Below the pieces are notes generated by a model. It saw only the letters and a program-made list of their open reading frames with translations, did no database searches and had not been told where the DNA came from. Positions 9,721-18,286 of a stretch of 64,000 nucleotides of DNA are shown here, piece after piece (position 1 is the first letter of the stretch; every line of letters begins with the position of its first letter). A program made the translations under genes and the position numbers. The DNA comes from Pedobacter rhodius (GTDB taxonomy: Bacteria > Bacteroidota > Bacteroidia > Sphingobacteriales > Sphingobacteriaceae): NCBI RefSeq assembly GCF_027213645.1, contig NZ_JAPWGL010000003.1:682001-746000 (forward strand), given 5' to 3'.

Positions 9721-10031
9721 CAACATGATGAATTAATGCTATTTAATATCGTGGCCGGAGAATGCATCAGTTAAACGGATGAACAATTGATATAAAGATT
9801 ACTACCGGAATTTGTTCTTTGAGTATTTAAAAAGATGGAAAATAAGCAATCTCTGATTTGAAATAAATTATTTTCACAGCTTTTGTTGGTGAGAAGATTA
9901 TTTATGCCACCTTTTTAAGTCATTTTCGCACTTTTCGAAAAATCTTAAAACAAATTGGATTTATTAGGGTTTTCTTGCCTGTAGTTAAGGTTAGCTGTCA
10001 GGCTTGCTCAAATCATTAAAAATATATTGTT
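9721..10031. other. Intergenic region without recognised elements
   Basis: About 310 nt of AT-rich sequence after the GH97 gene. I see no gene, no clear terminator and no full promoter match. A weak self-complementary segment around 9935-9945 (TTTTCG...CGAAAA) is the only structure. Confidence 0.4.
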
Positions 10032-10202
10032 ATGGGTCAGGGAAGAACACAAAATCAAATTGAAACAACAAACAAAATGATGGTAACATTTCTTATCGCC
10101 ATCTTCATGTTTATTTTTTTTACTTATACCTTTTCATGGATAGACACCAAAACCGTATGGGTAAAAGAGATACAGAAAGGATTTTCAGCTGAAATTAAAT
10201 AA
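10032..10202 (+). CDS. Small single-pass membrane protein (56 aa)
   Basis: I do not recognise this short protein. It reads MGQGRTQNQIETTNK, then one strongly hydrophobic segment (about residues 17-35, containing VTFLIAIFMFIFF), then a charged C-terminal tail with KTVWVKEIQK. The layout suggests a single inner-membrane helix. Support comes from the clean ATG-to-TAA frame, the sharp polar/hydrophobic/polar pattern and its isolated position between longer genes. There is no obvious partner; the neighbouring genes are unrelated. Confidence 0.5.
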   Translation: MGQGRTQNQIETTNKMMVTFLIAIFMFIFFTYTFSWIDTKTVWVKEIQKGFSAEIK

Positions 10203-10234
10203 ATACAGGAATTTTTATTATTGTATTGTTAAAT

Positions 10235-10265
10235 AATAGCAGCATGGATTTTCCACGCCGCTATT
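10235..10265 (-). terminator. Hairpin downstream of the 114-aa gene
   Basis: Read on the minus strand, AATAGCGGCGTGG pairs with CCATGCTGCTATT over 13 positions, with G-U wobbles. On the plus strand these become A-C mismatches, so the minus strand is the likelier direction. The following T run is weak, which lowers confidence in a true intrinsic terminator. Confidence 0.45.
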
Positions 10266-10288
10266 TCATAATTTAATTTACCAGCTGC

Positions 10289-10633
10289 TTAACAGAATAA
10301 TTCTTGTTCATCTCTATTTTCAGTTGGTATTTTTTTAAGGAAATCATCAAAAGATGGGCCATCATTATCTGAGTAAATGCCATAAGCATCTAAAATATAA
10401 CCAATTTCTTTATCCTTATCTTCAGTAAGGTAAAGTACTGAATTATCTGCCGGGTCAGAATCACCTTCAAAACGATATGTTTTAACGATCGTTAAATCTT
10501 CAGGCTTATAAATTTTACCATTTTGGCTTTGCATTTTGCCATGATCGGTCATTTTTAATTCGTTATCTTTTCCTTTCAGCCTCAATTTCTCTAAAATTTG
10601 ACTCAAAGTGTTCATTGCAATTGGCTGTTCCAT
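10289..10633 (-). CDS. Conserved small protein of Bacteroidota, function unknown
   Basis: A 114-residue cytoplasmic protein rich in charged residues. The central part KTYRFEGDSDPADNSVLYL followed by GYILDAYGIYSD resembles a family widespread in Bacteroidota that databases sometimes label 'phosphoribosylpyrophosphate synthetase'. That label has no visible support here: the protein is far too short and has no PRPP-binding motif. An internal Met at residue 7 is a possible alternative start. It is transcribed alone, divergently from the orphan ExbD gene. Confidence 0.65.
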   Translation of the reverse strand: MEQPIAMNTLSQILEKLRLKGKDNELKMTDHGKMQSQNGKIYKPEDLTIVKTYRFEGDSDPADNSVLYLTEDKDKEIGYILDAYGIYSDNDGPSFDDFLKKIPTENRDEQELFC

Positions 10634-10812
10634 AGTTATAAGATTTTAGTATTAATTAAACACGTGGTATGGTAAATGGTTTTGTCCTTTTATTAATAAC
10701 GAAACCCGATAATCATTGGTTATTGGTATTTCTTAATCGGTAACAAAATTTATTAAACCATTTTTATGTAAAATGAACTTGGTTTTCATCTTGTTTAAAA
10801 AACCTAAACAAT

Positions 10813-11340
10813 ATGGCAAATCTCGAAATCTCCAACAGCAGCAAGGCTGAAAAAGGAAGACCAAAAAAAGCAGCACCTAAAGTAGATTTAACCGCAATGG
10901 TCGATCTGATGTTTCTGCTTACAACTTTTTTCATGCTTACAACAACGCTATCTGAACTGAAAGCAGCAGATATTTCCAAACCAGTTCCTAATGATGTAAA
11001 AGGCCCATATCCGGCATCGCGTACAATGACAATTTTGCTGGGTAAAAATGGACAAGCAGCCTATTACATGGGCGAAACAGAAAAAGCGAAGCTGGAAACC
11101 TGCAATCTTTCGCAAATTGAAAGTAAGATTACGGCAAACAAATTAGTCGCTGCAAAGAGGCATGCTAATAAACCTGAAAAGTTTATGATGGTAATTATTA
11201 AACCAACAAAGGCGGCTACTTATAAAGATTTTATTGATGTGATAGATGAAATGAAAATTGCAGCAATAAAATCTTATGCCATTGATGATGAAAACATTTC
11301 TGCGAAGGAAATAGATTTCATGAAATTGAAAGGCATATAA
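10813..11340 (+). CDS. exbD: ExbD/TolR family proton-channel protein (orphan copy)
   Basis: Inner-membrane protein with one N-terminal helix and a periplasmic domain, 175 residues. The motif KVDLTAMVDLMFLLTTFFML carries the membrane Asp (in MVDLMF) that ExbD/TolR proteins use for proton translocation. The sequence is closest to the second ExbD of the exbB operon in this window: both share a conserved MTxLLGKN segment followed by a YMGE box. No ExbB partner is adjacent, so it must either join the ExbB encoded at 16.2 kb or use one encoded elsewhere. It is flanked by a terminator shared with the convergent metK gene. Confidence 0.88.
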   Translation: MANLEISNSSKAEKGRPKKAAPKVDLTAMVDLMFLLTTFFMLTTTLSELKAADISKPVPNDVKGPYPASRTMTILLGKNGQAAYYMGETEKAKLETCNLSQIESKITANKLVAAKRHANKPEKFMMVIIKPTKAATYKDFIDVIDEMKIAAIKSYAIDDENISAKEIDFMKLKGI

Positions 11341-11342
11341 CC

Positions 11343-11373
11343 AAAAAAGCCCCGATTTTGTCGGGGCTTTTTC
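11343..11373. terminator. Bidirectional terminator between exbD and metK
   Basis: AAAAAGCCCCGA, loop TTTTG, TCGGGGCTTTTT: a perfect stem with an A run on one side and a T run on the other, so it can serve both converging genes. Confidence 0.88.
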
Positions 11374-11388
11374 TGTTGTATTAATTAA

Positions 11389-12639
11389 TTAAATGCTGAA
11401 AGCAGCTTTAACTTTATCTACGAAGTCTAATTTTTCCCAGGTAAATAATTCTACGGTTACGCTTTTTTCTTCACCATTTGGCGTTCTGAAAGTTTTGGTC
11501 ACCGTTGCCGGTGTACGGCCCATGTGTCCATAAGCAGCAGTTTCACTATAGATTGGGTTTCTAAGTTTTAAGCGTTGCTCAATAAAGTAGGGGCGCATAT
11601 CGAAAATGGACTCTACGATTTTAGCGATTTCACCATCTGTTTTATTTACTTTACCTGTGCCATAAGTGTTAATGTAAATACCCATTGGTTTTGCAACACC
11701 GATGGCGTAAGAAACCTGAACCAGGATTTCATCAGCAATGCCGGCAGCAACCAGGTTTTTAGCAATGTGGCGGGTTGCATAAGCCGCACTTCTGTCTACT
11801 TTACTCGGGTCTTTACCTGAAAAAGCACCACCACCATGTGCACCTTTACCTCCATAAGTATCCACAATGATTTTACGGCCGGTTAAACCGGTATCCCCAT
11901 GCGGGCCACCAATTACGAACTTACCGGTTGGGTTAATATGGTATTCAATTTTATCGTTGAATAAGTGTGCGTATTGAGGGTTGTTCTTAATAATTCTGGG
12001 AATTAAAATTTCAACCAAATCTTTTTTGATTTTAGCAAGCATTGTCGCTTCTTCATCAAAATCATCATGCTGGGTGGAAATTACAATCGCATCAATACGA
12101 ACAGGTTTATTATTGTCGTCGTACTCTAAAGTAACCTGGCTTTTCGCATCCGGGCGTAAATAGGTAATTTCATTATTTTCACGGCGTAAAACCGCAAGTT
12201 CCTGTAATAATTTATGTGATAAATCTAATGCCAGGGGCATATAATCTTCCGTTTCGTTTGTTGCATAACCAAACATCATACCCTGGTCGCCTGCGCCCTG
12301 CTCTTCTTTGTTCGTTCGGTCTACACCCTGGTTAATATCCTGCGATTGTTCATGAATAGCAGATAGAATACCGCAAGAATTCGCTTCGAACATGTATTCA
12401 CTTTTGGTGTAACCGATTTTCTTGATTACATCACGGGCAATTTGCTGAACATCGAGATAAGTTTTAGATTTTACTTCTCCGGCTAAAATAACCTGACCTG
12501 TTGTAACTAAAGTTTCGCAAGCCACCTTCGATTCGGCATCGAAAGCTAAAAAGTTATCAATTAAAGCATCCGAAATTTGATCGGCAATTTTATCAGGATG
12601 GCCTTCAGATACAGATTCTGATGTAAATAAATACGACAT
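11389..12639 (-). CDS. metK: S-adenosylmethionine synthase
   Basis: Makes S-adenosylmethionine from methionine and ATP in the cytoplasm; normally a homotetramer. At 416 residues it is somewhat longer than the E. coli enzyme. Landmarks are [20 protein letters not shown] at the N-terminus, [12 protein letters not shown] in the middle, and [20 protein letters not shown] with [19 protein letters not shown], which carry the ATP, phosphate and metal ligands. The 5' leader of about 150 nt contains a SAM-II-type riboswitch, so expression is probably repressed when SAM is plentiful. The gene is transcribed alone. Confidence 0.98.
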   Translation of the reverse strand: MSYLFTSESVSEGHPDKIADQISDALIDNFLAFDAESKVACETLVTTGQVILAGEVKSKTYLDVQQIARDVIKKIGYTKSEYMFEANSCGILSAIHEQSQDINQGVDRTNKEEQGAGDQGMMFGYATNETEDYMPLALDLSHKLLQELAVLRRENNEITYLRPDAKSQVTLEYDDNNKPVRIDAIVISTQHDDFDEEATMLAKIKKDLVEILIPRIIKNNPQYAHLFNDKIEYHINPTGKFVIGGPHGDTGLTGRKIIVDTYGGKGAHGGGAFSGKDPSKVDRSAAYATRHIAKNLVAAGIADEILVQVSYAIGVAKPMGIYINTYGTGKVNKTDGEIAKIVESIFDMRPYFIEQRLKLRNPIYSETAAYGHMGRTPATVTKTFRTPNGEEKSVTVELFTWEKLDFVDKVKAAFSI

Positions 12640-12678
12640 GTATTAAATAATTAAGATGAAATTAAAACAATTTAACAG

Positions 12679-12790
12679 GTGCTAATGTTCCCTGAAACCA
12701 GGTTCATTTGTGTGTAGGAAGGTATTAGCACTTTTTTTTGAGTGGTTGCAATCCCGTTCCGGTTATCGAAACATCGCAAATCAATCCACT
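12679..12790 (-). promoter_or_regulatory. SAM-II-type (long-loop) riboswitch in the metK leader
   Basis: Read on the minus strand the order is GTGG, ATTGATTTG, a long loop of about 25 nt, TTGCAA, CCAC, an A-rich linker, GTGCTAATACC. This follows the SAM-II layout: a P1 stem enclosing a GAUUU...UUGCAA pair of conserved segments, then a linker and a GCUAA pseudoknot strand. The long loop fits the variant named SAM-II_long_loops in Rfam. The 3' GTGCTAAT of the aptamer can pair perfectly with ATTAGCAC 37 nt further on, enclosing a CCTG-GTTT-CAGG hairpin. I take this as the alternative structure. No U run follows, so control may be translational. Recognition is by eye only. Confidence 0.75.
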
Positions 12791-12800
12791 TTTAACGCTG

Positions 12801-12829
12801 CAAAATTAGCATATTTTCTTTATTTCAAA
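12801..12829 (-). promoter_or_regulatory. metK promoter
   Basis: On the minus strand TTTG is followed after 17 nt by TAATTTTG, a match to the Bacteroidota consensus. The predicted start lies only a few bases before the riboswitch P1 stem, which is the expected arrangement. Confidence 0.6.
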
Positions 12830-12864
12830 AATTATAGATTATTTTGTGTCCTCATTCTAAAGCC

Positions 12865-13746
12865 TTGCAGATCAAAACCAATATTTTATTCGTAATTAAC
12901 CCAATATCGGGGGGTAAGGCAAAATTGCGCATCCCTGCCCTTATAGATAAGTATTTGGATAAAGAAAAGTTTAATGCAAACTTCCTTTTAACTGAATATG
13001 CCGGCCATGCAACCGAAATAGTTGAAGAAGCAATAGCCAAGGATTTTGACATAATTGTGGCAGCCGGAGGCGATGGAACTATAAATGAAGTTGCATCAAA
13101 AGTTCTTGAACATCGGAAAATACTTGGGATTTTACCTTTAGGCTCTGGAAATGGTTTAGCCAGGTTCTTAAATATCCCTCAAAATTTAAAAGCAGCTATC
13201 TTATTAATTAATCAACTTAAAACTGAAAAAATCGATTCCGCTACTTTTAATAACAAATGTTTCTTCAATTTGGCAGGAATGGGTTTTGATGCCCATTTAA
13301 GTTCTGCTTTTTCCAAGGATAAAAAAAGAGGTTTGGCCGGATACATTAAACTAAGTCTTAAAGAAGTTTTCAGCTATAAAGACGAAGTGTACAGTATTAA
13401 CATTGATGGGGTCAACTATAAAAGAAAAGCTTTTGCCGTAACCATTGCCAATTCATCTCAGTATGGCAATGACGTTTACATTGCACCTGATGCTTCAGTG
13501 AAAGATGGCTTGCTTGATGTTTGTATCATAAAACCATTTTCTATACTAAAATTACCGGTTTTAAGCTATGTTTTATTGAAAGGCACAGCGGAAACATCCG
13601 GAATGATAGAAATTATTAAAGGAAAAAACATTAAAATCTCCAGGTTAAAAGATGGCCCGGTGCATGTTGATGGCGAGCCTTTAAAAATGGGTAAAGAAAT
13701 ACAAGTTACCGTAAACCCTTTATCTTTAGAAGTAATAGTACCTTAA
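12865..13746 (+). CDS. Diacylglycerol kinase family lipid kinase (YegS/DgkB-like)
   Basis: ATP-dependent lipid kinase with a DAGK catalytic domain, about 293 residues. Landmarks are FVINPISGGKAK at the N-terminus, the nucleotide-binding motif AAGGDGTINEVASK, LPLGSGNGLARFL, and the C-terminal VHVDGEPL. It probably phosphorylates diacylglycerol or a related lipid at the inner membrane face. No ATG precedes the first motif: the frame opens at a TTG at 12844, and a second TTG at 12865 fits the usual family N-terminus better. The start overlaps the divergent metK promoter region, so the two genes share regulatory DNA. Confidence 0.88.
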   Translation: MQIKTNILFVINPISGGKAKLRIPALIDKYLDKEKFNANFLLTEYAGHATEIVEEAIAKDFDIIVAAGGDGTINEVASKVLEHRKILGILPLGSGNGLARFLNIPQNLKAAILLINQLKTEKIDSATFNNKCFFNLAGMGFDAHLSSAFSKDKKRGLAGYIKLSLKEVFSYKDEVYSINIDGVNYKRKAFAVTIANSSQYGNDVYIAPDASVKDGLLDVCIIKPFSILKLPVLSYVLLKGTAETSGMIEIIKGKNIKISRLKDGPVHVDGEPLKMGKEIQVTVNPLSLEVIVP

Positions 13747-13797
13747 TTTGTTTTTTACATCTTACTTTCTTCATTTTACATCTCCCGTTATACATCC

Positions 13798-13805
13798 TAC
13801 ATTTG
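13798..13805 (+). promoter_or_regulatory. Putative promoter -7 element close to the SUI1 start
   Basis: TACATTTG matches TAnnTTTG and ends only 4 nt before the ATG. It would give a leaderless or almost leaderless mRNA. Three TTACATC-like direct repeats precede it. No clear -33 TTTG is present. Confidence 0.35.
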
Positions 13806-13809
13806 TGTT

Positions 13810-14160
13810 ATGAAACCGAAAAAAAATAGCTTAAGCGATTTAGGTGGAATTATGTATTCTACAAATCCTGAATTTGAGTATGAACAAGAAATAGATGATG
13901 CGGTTACAGTACCAAATCAACAGCAGGATTTGCGGGTTATGCTCGACAAAAAGAATCGTGGCGGTAAAGCGGTAACGCTGATAACAGGCTTTAAAGGGAA
14001 AACGGAAGATTTAGAGATTTTAGGCAAAATGCTTAAAAATAAATGTGGTGTTGGTGGTTCGGTTAAAGATGGTGAAATCCTTATCCAGGGCGATGTAAAA
14101 GATAAGGTTATGCTAATACTCCAAAAAGACGGTTTTAAAGCAAAGAAAGCAGGGGGCTGA
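13810..14160 (+). CDS. Translation initiation factor SUI1/eIF1 family (YciH-like)
   Basis: A 116-residue protein of the SUI1/eIF1 fold, known in bacteria as YciH and thought to influence start-codon selection on the 30S subunit. The SUI1 core is visible as [14 protein letters not shown], followed by [17 protein letters not shown] and [17 protein letters not shown]. The N-terminal tail [14 protein letters not shown] is typical of bacterial members. It is separated from the upstream kinase gene by about 60 nt that may hold its own promoter. Confidence 0.9.
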   Translation: MKPKKNSLSDLGGIMYSTNPEFEYEQEIDDAVTVPNQQQDLRVMLDKKNRGGKAVTLITGFKGKTEDLEILGKMLKNKCGVGGSVKDGEILIQGDVKDKVMLILQKDGFKAKKAGG

Positions 14161-14282
14161 TCAGCGGCTTAGTGTATTTTTTTGATTTTTTTTAATCTTG
14201 TTTTTTATAATTAAAGTTCTGATTATCAGTTTTTTAAATCATAGTGTATAAGCTACAATATGTAAAAAAAGCCTTTAAAAAA

Positions 14283-14315
14283 TTTGATTCTTCCGTAAAA
14301 ATCTATTTACATTTG
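14283..14315 (+). promoter_or_regulatory. pckA promoter
   Basis: TTTG (14283-14286), 21 nt, TACATTTG (14308-14315). The predicted start near 14322 leaves a leader of only about 16 nt. Confidence 0.65.
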
Positions 14316-14337
14316 CTCCACTAACTAACTTATTGTT

Positions 14338-15933
14338 ATGAGCAAAATGGAACTGCAAATGCCGGATTTAAGCTATTTAAATCTACAGGCTGGTTTATGT
14401 TTAAAATATCAGTTATCTGCTGCCGAATTGGTTAAAGAAGCACTTCAAAATCAGGAAGGTGTTTTGGCCTCTTCAGGTGCTTTGGCTGTCGATACAGGGA
14501 AATTTACCGGACGTTCGCCTAAAGATAGATTTATCGTTTGCGACGAGGTTACGGAAAACAGCGTTTGGTGGGGTGATGTTAATATCAAATTCAGTTCAGA
14601 AAATTTTAATGCGCTGTTCAATAAAATCACAGATTATCTGAATAATAAGGTAATTTATGTAAGGGATGCATCAGCTTGTGCAAATCCGGATTATTCAATA
14701 TCAATCAGGGTAGTTACTGAAACTGCATACCAAAATCTTTTTGCAAGTAATTTATTTATCCGGCCTGCAGAAAAGGATTTGGGTACCACACCTGAATGGA
14801 CCATTATTGCAGCACCCGGTTTTTTGGCTAATCCGCTGGTTGACGGTACAAGGCAGGAAAATTTTTCCGTCATTAATTTCAAAAGGAAAATGATTTTGAT
14901 AGGCGGAACAGGCTATACCGGGGAAATTAAAAAAGGAATATTCTCTGTTTTAAATTTTCTGTTACCTATTTATAAGGATACACTGTCGATGCACTGTTCC
15001 GCAAATGTTGGGGTGGATGGCGATACCGCTATATTTTTCGGATTATCGGGAACCGGAAAGACGACATTATCAGCAGATCCTCAGCGAGCCTTAATTGGTG
15101 ATGATGAACATGGCTGGGGCGCAGATTCAATTTTTAATTTCGAAGGGGGTTGTTATGCAAAATGCGTAGATCTAACCCTGGAAAAAGAGCCTCAAATATA
15201 TAAAGCAATTAAATTTGGCGCTTTATTGGAAAACATAAACTTCTATCCGGATAGCCATGATGTAGATTTCTCGAACATCGAAAAAACTGAAAATACAAGG
15301 GTTGCCTATCCGATAGATTACATCGATAATTCTATTATACCATCAGTGGCTTCAGTCCCTAAAAATATCTTTTTCTTAACCGCTGATGCTTTCGGCGTGC
15401 TTCCTCCGATATCGAAATTAACAGCCGAACAGGCTATGTTTCACTTTATGAGCGGTTACACAGCCAAAGTTGCAGGAACAGAAACCGGCGTAACCGAACC
15501 GCAGCTAACTTTTTCAGCCTGTTTTGGAAAAGCATTTTTGCCTTTGCATCCATCAAAATACGCGGATTTATTAGGTAAAAAGATTAGAGAAAATAACGTG
15601 GATGTTTGGCTGGTAAATACCGGCTGGACCGGCGGGCCTTATGGTGTTGGCAAAAGAATGAAATTGAATTATACAAGAGCCATGATCACTGCTGCATTGA
15701 ATGGAGATTTGGCGCATAATAATTATAAACTGCATCATGTATTTAAATTAATGATGCCTTTATATTGCCCTAATGTTCCAAGTGAAGTTTTAGATCCTGC
15801 TAAAACCTGGGATAATCAGGAAGAATATTTTTTAAAAGCGTACGAGCTGAATAATGCATTCAAAGAAAATTTCAGGCAATTTGAACAGGTCAAAACATCA
15901 AAACTTGCTGAAGAAGCGTTAAAAATGTGTTAA
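14338..15933 (+). CDS. pckA: Phosphoenolpyruvate carboxykinase (ATP)
   Basis: Converts oxaloacetate and ATP to phosphoenolpyruvate, CO2 and ADP, the first committed step of gluconeogenesis. The 531-residue length is normal for the ATP-dependent family. Landmarks are TGRSPKDRFIV, the P-loop FGLSGTGKTTLS (about residue 235), GDDEHGW with metal-binding Asp residues, and NTGWTGGPYGVGKRM near the C-terminus. It is cytoplasmic. It has its own promoter and a downstream terminator, so it is monocistronic. Confidence 0.98.
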   Translation: MSKMELQMPDLSYLNLQAGLCLKYQLSAAELVKEALQNQEGVLASSGALAVDTGKFTGRSPKDRFIVCDEVTENSVWWGDVNIKFSSENFNALFNKITDYLNNKVIYVRDASACANPDYSISIRVVTETAYQNLFASNLFIRPAEKDLGTTPEWTIIAAPGFLANPLVDGTRQENFSVINFKRKMILIGGTGYTGEIKKGIFSVLNFLLPIYKDTLSMHCSANVGVDGDTAIFFGLSGTGKTTLSADPQRALIGDDEHGWGADSIFNFEGGCYAKCVDLTLEKEPQIYKAIKFGALLENINFYPDSHDVDFSNIEKTENTRVAYPIDYIDNSIIPSVASVPKNIFFLTADAFGVLPPISKLTAEQAMFHFMSGYTAKVAGTETGVTEPQLTFSACFGKAFLPLHPSKYADLLGKKIRENNVDVWLVNTGWTGGPYGVGKRMKLNYTRAMITAALNGDLAHNNYKLHHVFKLMMPLYCPNVPSEVLDPAKTWDNQEEYFLKAYELNNAFKENFRQFEQVKTSKLAEEALKMC

Positions 15934-16004
15934 ATGTCGGTTTAAATGCATTTTTTACGCAAAAAATTTGCAATTCGATTTTTTTTTAGTTTTTATTGTG
16001 GAAG

Positions 16005-16032
16005 AATTGCCTCCGGCTGAGGCAATTTTTTT
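16005..16032 (+). terminator. pckA terminator
   Basis: AATTGCCTC, loop CCGGCT-like, GAGGCAATT, followed by seven or more T residues. Confidence 0.85.
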
Positions 16033-16103
16033 GTTATATACCCAACGGATAAATGGTGAACTAAAAAGTTAAGTAACGATTTAATTGTTTATTGATTTAT
16101 TAA

Positions 16104-16133
16104 TTTGTAATTTAAAATCAATTTATAAATTTG
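16104..16133 (+). promoter_or_regulatory. Promoter of the exbB-exbD-tonB operon
   Basis: TTTG (16104-16107), 18 nt, TAAATTTG (16126-16133). The leader would be about 90 nt. Confidence 0.65.
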
Positions 16134-16231
16134 TTTTCGCAACAAAATCAGGTAAACTTACGTTGTGTGTAATACAATATAAAAAAACAGCTAAAAATTA
16201 AAAACAAGAACTAAAACTAAAAATTAAAAAA

Positions 16232-17062
16232 ATGGCAAACGCACCAAAACCAACAACTGTTAAAACTGAAAGCTCTTCAAGTGCATCGAATGTATTTGCA
16301 ACATTTGTTATTCCAATTTGTATCGTTATCGGATTTATCATCTGGAGATTCGTATTGGGTGCTTCTGATAACTTTATCGGAGGAGACAACAATAATTTAC
16401 CATTACCTAACAACTATCCTGGTACAGCTTATAAAGGTGGTCCGATTGTAGCTATCTTAATCGGCTTGCTTTTAGTCGTTATCGTTTTCTCTATCGAGCG
16501 TTTAATCGTTATTGGTAAAGCAAGTGGTAAATCAAGCTTAGATACTTTTATCATCAAAGTAAAAGGTTTCTTAAATTCGGGTAACATCGAAGCTGCAAAA
16601 GCAGAATGCGATAAACAACAAGGTTCTGTTGCAGCTGTAATTAAATCAGGTTTAAAAAAATACAGCGAAGTTGAAGCTGACACAAATATGGACGTTGAGC
16701 AATCAATCGTTGCTATTCAAAAAGAAGTGGAAGAAGCTACAGCTTTAGAAATGCCGATGTTAGAGCAAAACTTAACTGTAATTGCAACTTTAGTATCAAT
16801 CGGTACATTAATCGGTTTATTAGGCACGGTAACAGGTATGATTCGTGCATTCGCGGGTTTAGCTAACTCTGGTGCTCCGGATCAATCAGCATTAGCGGTA
16901 GGTATCTCTGAGGCGTTAATTAATACAATGACTGGTATTGCTGTATCTACTTTAGCAATTATTATGTATAATATCTTAACTTCTAAAATTGATAAGTTAA
17001 CTTATGCAATTGATGAAGCAGGATTTAGCATCGTTCAAACTTACGCTAGTTCGCATAAATAA
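16232..17062 (+). CDS. exbB: MotA/TolQ/ExbB proton channel family protein
   Basis: Inner-membrane component of the TonB energising complex, 276 residues. An N-terminal hydrophobic helix (about 23-45) is followed by a second one (about 70-90), a cytoplasmic region with EKEVEEATALEMP, and two further helices. The C-terminal pair contains the family core TLVSIGTLIGLLGTVTGMI. The extra N-terminal helix is common in Bacteroidota ExbB. It is the first gene of a seven-gene operon that supplies proton-motive force to outer-membrane TonB-dependent receptors. Confidence 0.94.
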   Translation: MANAPKPTTVKTESSSSASNVFATFVIPICIVIGFIIWRFVLGASDNFIGGDNNNLPLPNNYPGTAYKGGPIVAILIGLLLVVIVFSIERLIVIGKASGKSSLDTFIIKVKGFLNSGNIEAAKAECDKQQGSVAAVIKSGLKKYSEVEADTNMDVEQSIVAIQKEVEEATALEMPMLEQNLTVIATLVSIGTLIGLLGTVTGMIRAFAGLANSGAPDQSALAVGISEALINTMTGIAVSTLAIIMYNILTSKIDKLTYAIDEAGFSIVQTYASSHK

Positions 17063-17140
17063 GAATTTTGAAAAAATTTTTACCGGCTTTATGGAAAACC
17101 GGAAAAAAGATCATCATTATTAAAAACTAGTAAAAATATT

Positions 17141-17758
17141 ATGCCTAGAATTAAAGTTAAAAGAACAAGTACGGTAACAGATATGACGGCCATGTGTGAT
17201 GTGGCATCATTGTTACTTACTTTCTTCATTTTGACTGCTACGGCAAGACAACCGGAACCCCTAGCTGTTTCTACACCCTCATCTACTTATGAGTTTAAGG
17301 TGCCTGTAGAAAACAACGCAATTTTAACAATTGGGCAGGGAAAGGTTTTCTTCGAAGTTGCAGGTCAGAAAGTAAGAGCAAGAACATTAGAGCTGATGGG
17401 CGAGCAATACAAAATTACCTTCACACCTGAAGAGATTAACCGGTTCTCCGGAATATCAAGTTTTGGAGTTCCGATTCAGAACCTGAAATCATTAATCGCA
17501 ATGAATGGTGCTGATCGTATGAAGCCTGGTGTTCAGCCAGGTATCCCTGCAGATTCAACCGATAATCAGTTGAATTCGTGGGTGCTAAATGCTCGTAAAG
17601 CCACTAAAGAGTTGAATAATATGGATATGCGACTAAGCATCAAGGGCGATGCTAAAGAAGAATATCCTGTTGTGAAAAAGGTTGTTGATATCCTTCAGAA
17701 ACAAAGTATTAACAAGTTTTTGTTAGTTACAAATGCTGAAGCTAAAAAGAAGAAATAA
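17141..17758 (+). CDS. exbD: ExbD/TolR family protein, first copy
   Basis: Inner-membrane ExbD-type protein of 205 residues. The N-terminal helix contains TAMCDVASLLLTFFILTAT, with the conserved membrane Asp after Cys. The periplasmic part is longer than in the second copy, and it is clearly divergent from it. Bacteroidota commonly carry two unlike ExbD genes behind exbB, and this pair follows that pattern. Only 3 nt separate it from the next gene, which indicates co-transcription and perhaps translational coupling. Confidence 0.92.
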   Translation: MPRIKVKRTSTVTDMTAMCDVASLLLTFFILTATARQPEPLAVSTPSSTYEFKVPVENNAILTIGQGKVFFEVAGQKVRARTLELMGEQYKITFTPEEINRFSGISSFGVPIQNLKSLIAMNGADRMKPGVQPGIPADSTDNQLNSWVLNARKATKELNNMDMRLSIKGDAKEEYPVVKKVVDILQKQSINKFLLVTNAEAKKKK

Positions 17759-17761
17759 GAA

Positions 17762-18268
17762 ATGGCAGAATTAAACACAGGCGGGAAGAAAGCCACGCCA
17801 AGGGTCGATATGACTCCAATGGTGGATTTGATGTTTCTTTTGGTAACATTCTTTATCTTAACCACTGTAATATCTACGCCTCAGGCAATGGATATTGCTA
17901 AACCGGATAAAAATGAAAAAATGCCGGAAAACAGATTGGAGCTTAAAGCGACCAAAACCATGACTGTTTTATTAGGTAAAAATAATAAAGTTGCATGGTA
18001 CATGGGTGAAGCAGGTAAAAGTGCTCCAACAATTGAATCTTTAAATCAGATCGAAAAATCAATTGAAGAAAATAGAACAAAAGCTAATAATTCCGGTGTT
18101 TCCGGAGAGTTTACAGTTCTTGTAAAACCAACTTCAGGTTCTACTTTCCAAAACTTTGTTGATATGATGGATGAGTTAGAGATTATGAAAGTGAAATCCC
18201 GTCAGATTGATGATGATAACATTCTTGATAGTGAGAAAGATTTCATGAAAGAACAAGGTATTTTATAA
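17762..18268 (+). CDS. exbD: ExbD/TolR family protein, second copy
   Basis: ExbD-type inner-membrane protein of 168 residues with the core VDMTPMVDLMFLLVTFFIL and the conserved Asp in MVDLMF. It resembles the orphan ExbD at 10.8 kb much more than the preceding copy, sharing a YMGE box and an MTVLLGKN-type segment. It probably forms the proton channel with ExbB, possibly as a heteromer with the first ExbD. Confidence 0.92.
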   Translation: MAELNTGGKKATPRVDMTPMVDLMFLLVTFFILTTVISTPQAMDIAKPDKNEKMPENRLELKATKTMTVLLGKNNKVAWYMGEAGKSAPTIESLNQIEKSIEENRTKANNSGVSGEFTVLVKPTSGSTFQNFVDMMDELEIMKVKSRQIDDDNILDSEKDFMKEQGIL

Positions 18269-18286
18269 TTAATAAAATCAGGAATT

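Noticed and set aside
10289-10633. Phosphoribosylpyrophosphate synthetase
   Set aside because: The label is used for similar small proteins, but the protein is about one third of the needed length and has no PRPP or ATP site.
12679-12740. Plus-strand terminator-like hairpin: GTGCTAAT...ATTAGCAC followed by eight T residues
   Set aside because: No plus-strand gene ends here. The same stem is better explained as the alternative structure of the metK riboswitch on the minus strand; the T run is the complement of its A-rich linker.
12710-12895. 61-codon plus-strand ORF
   Set aside because: It lies across the metK riboswitch, the metK promoter and the start of the lipid kinase gene, and its translation has no protein-like features.
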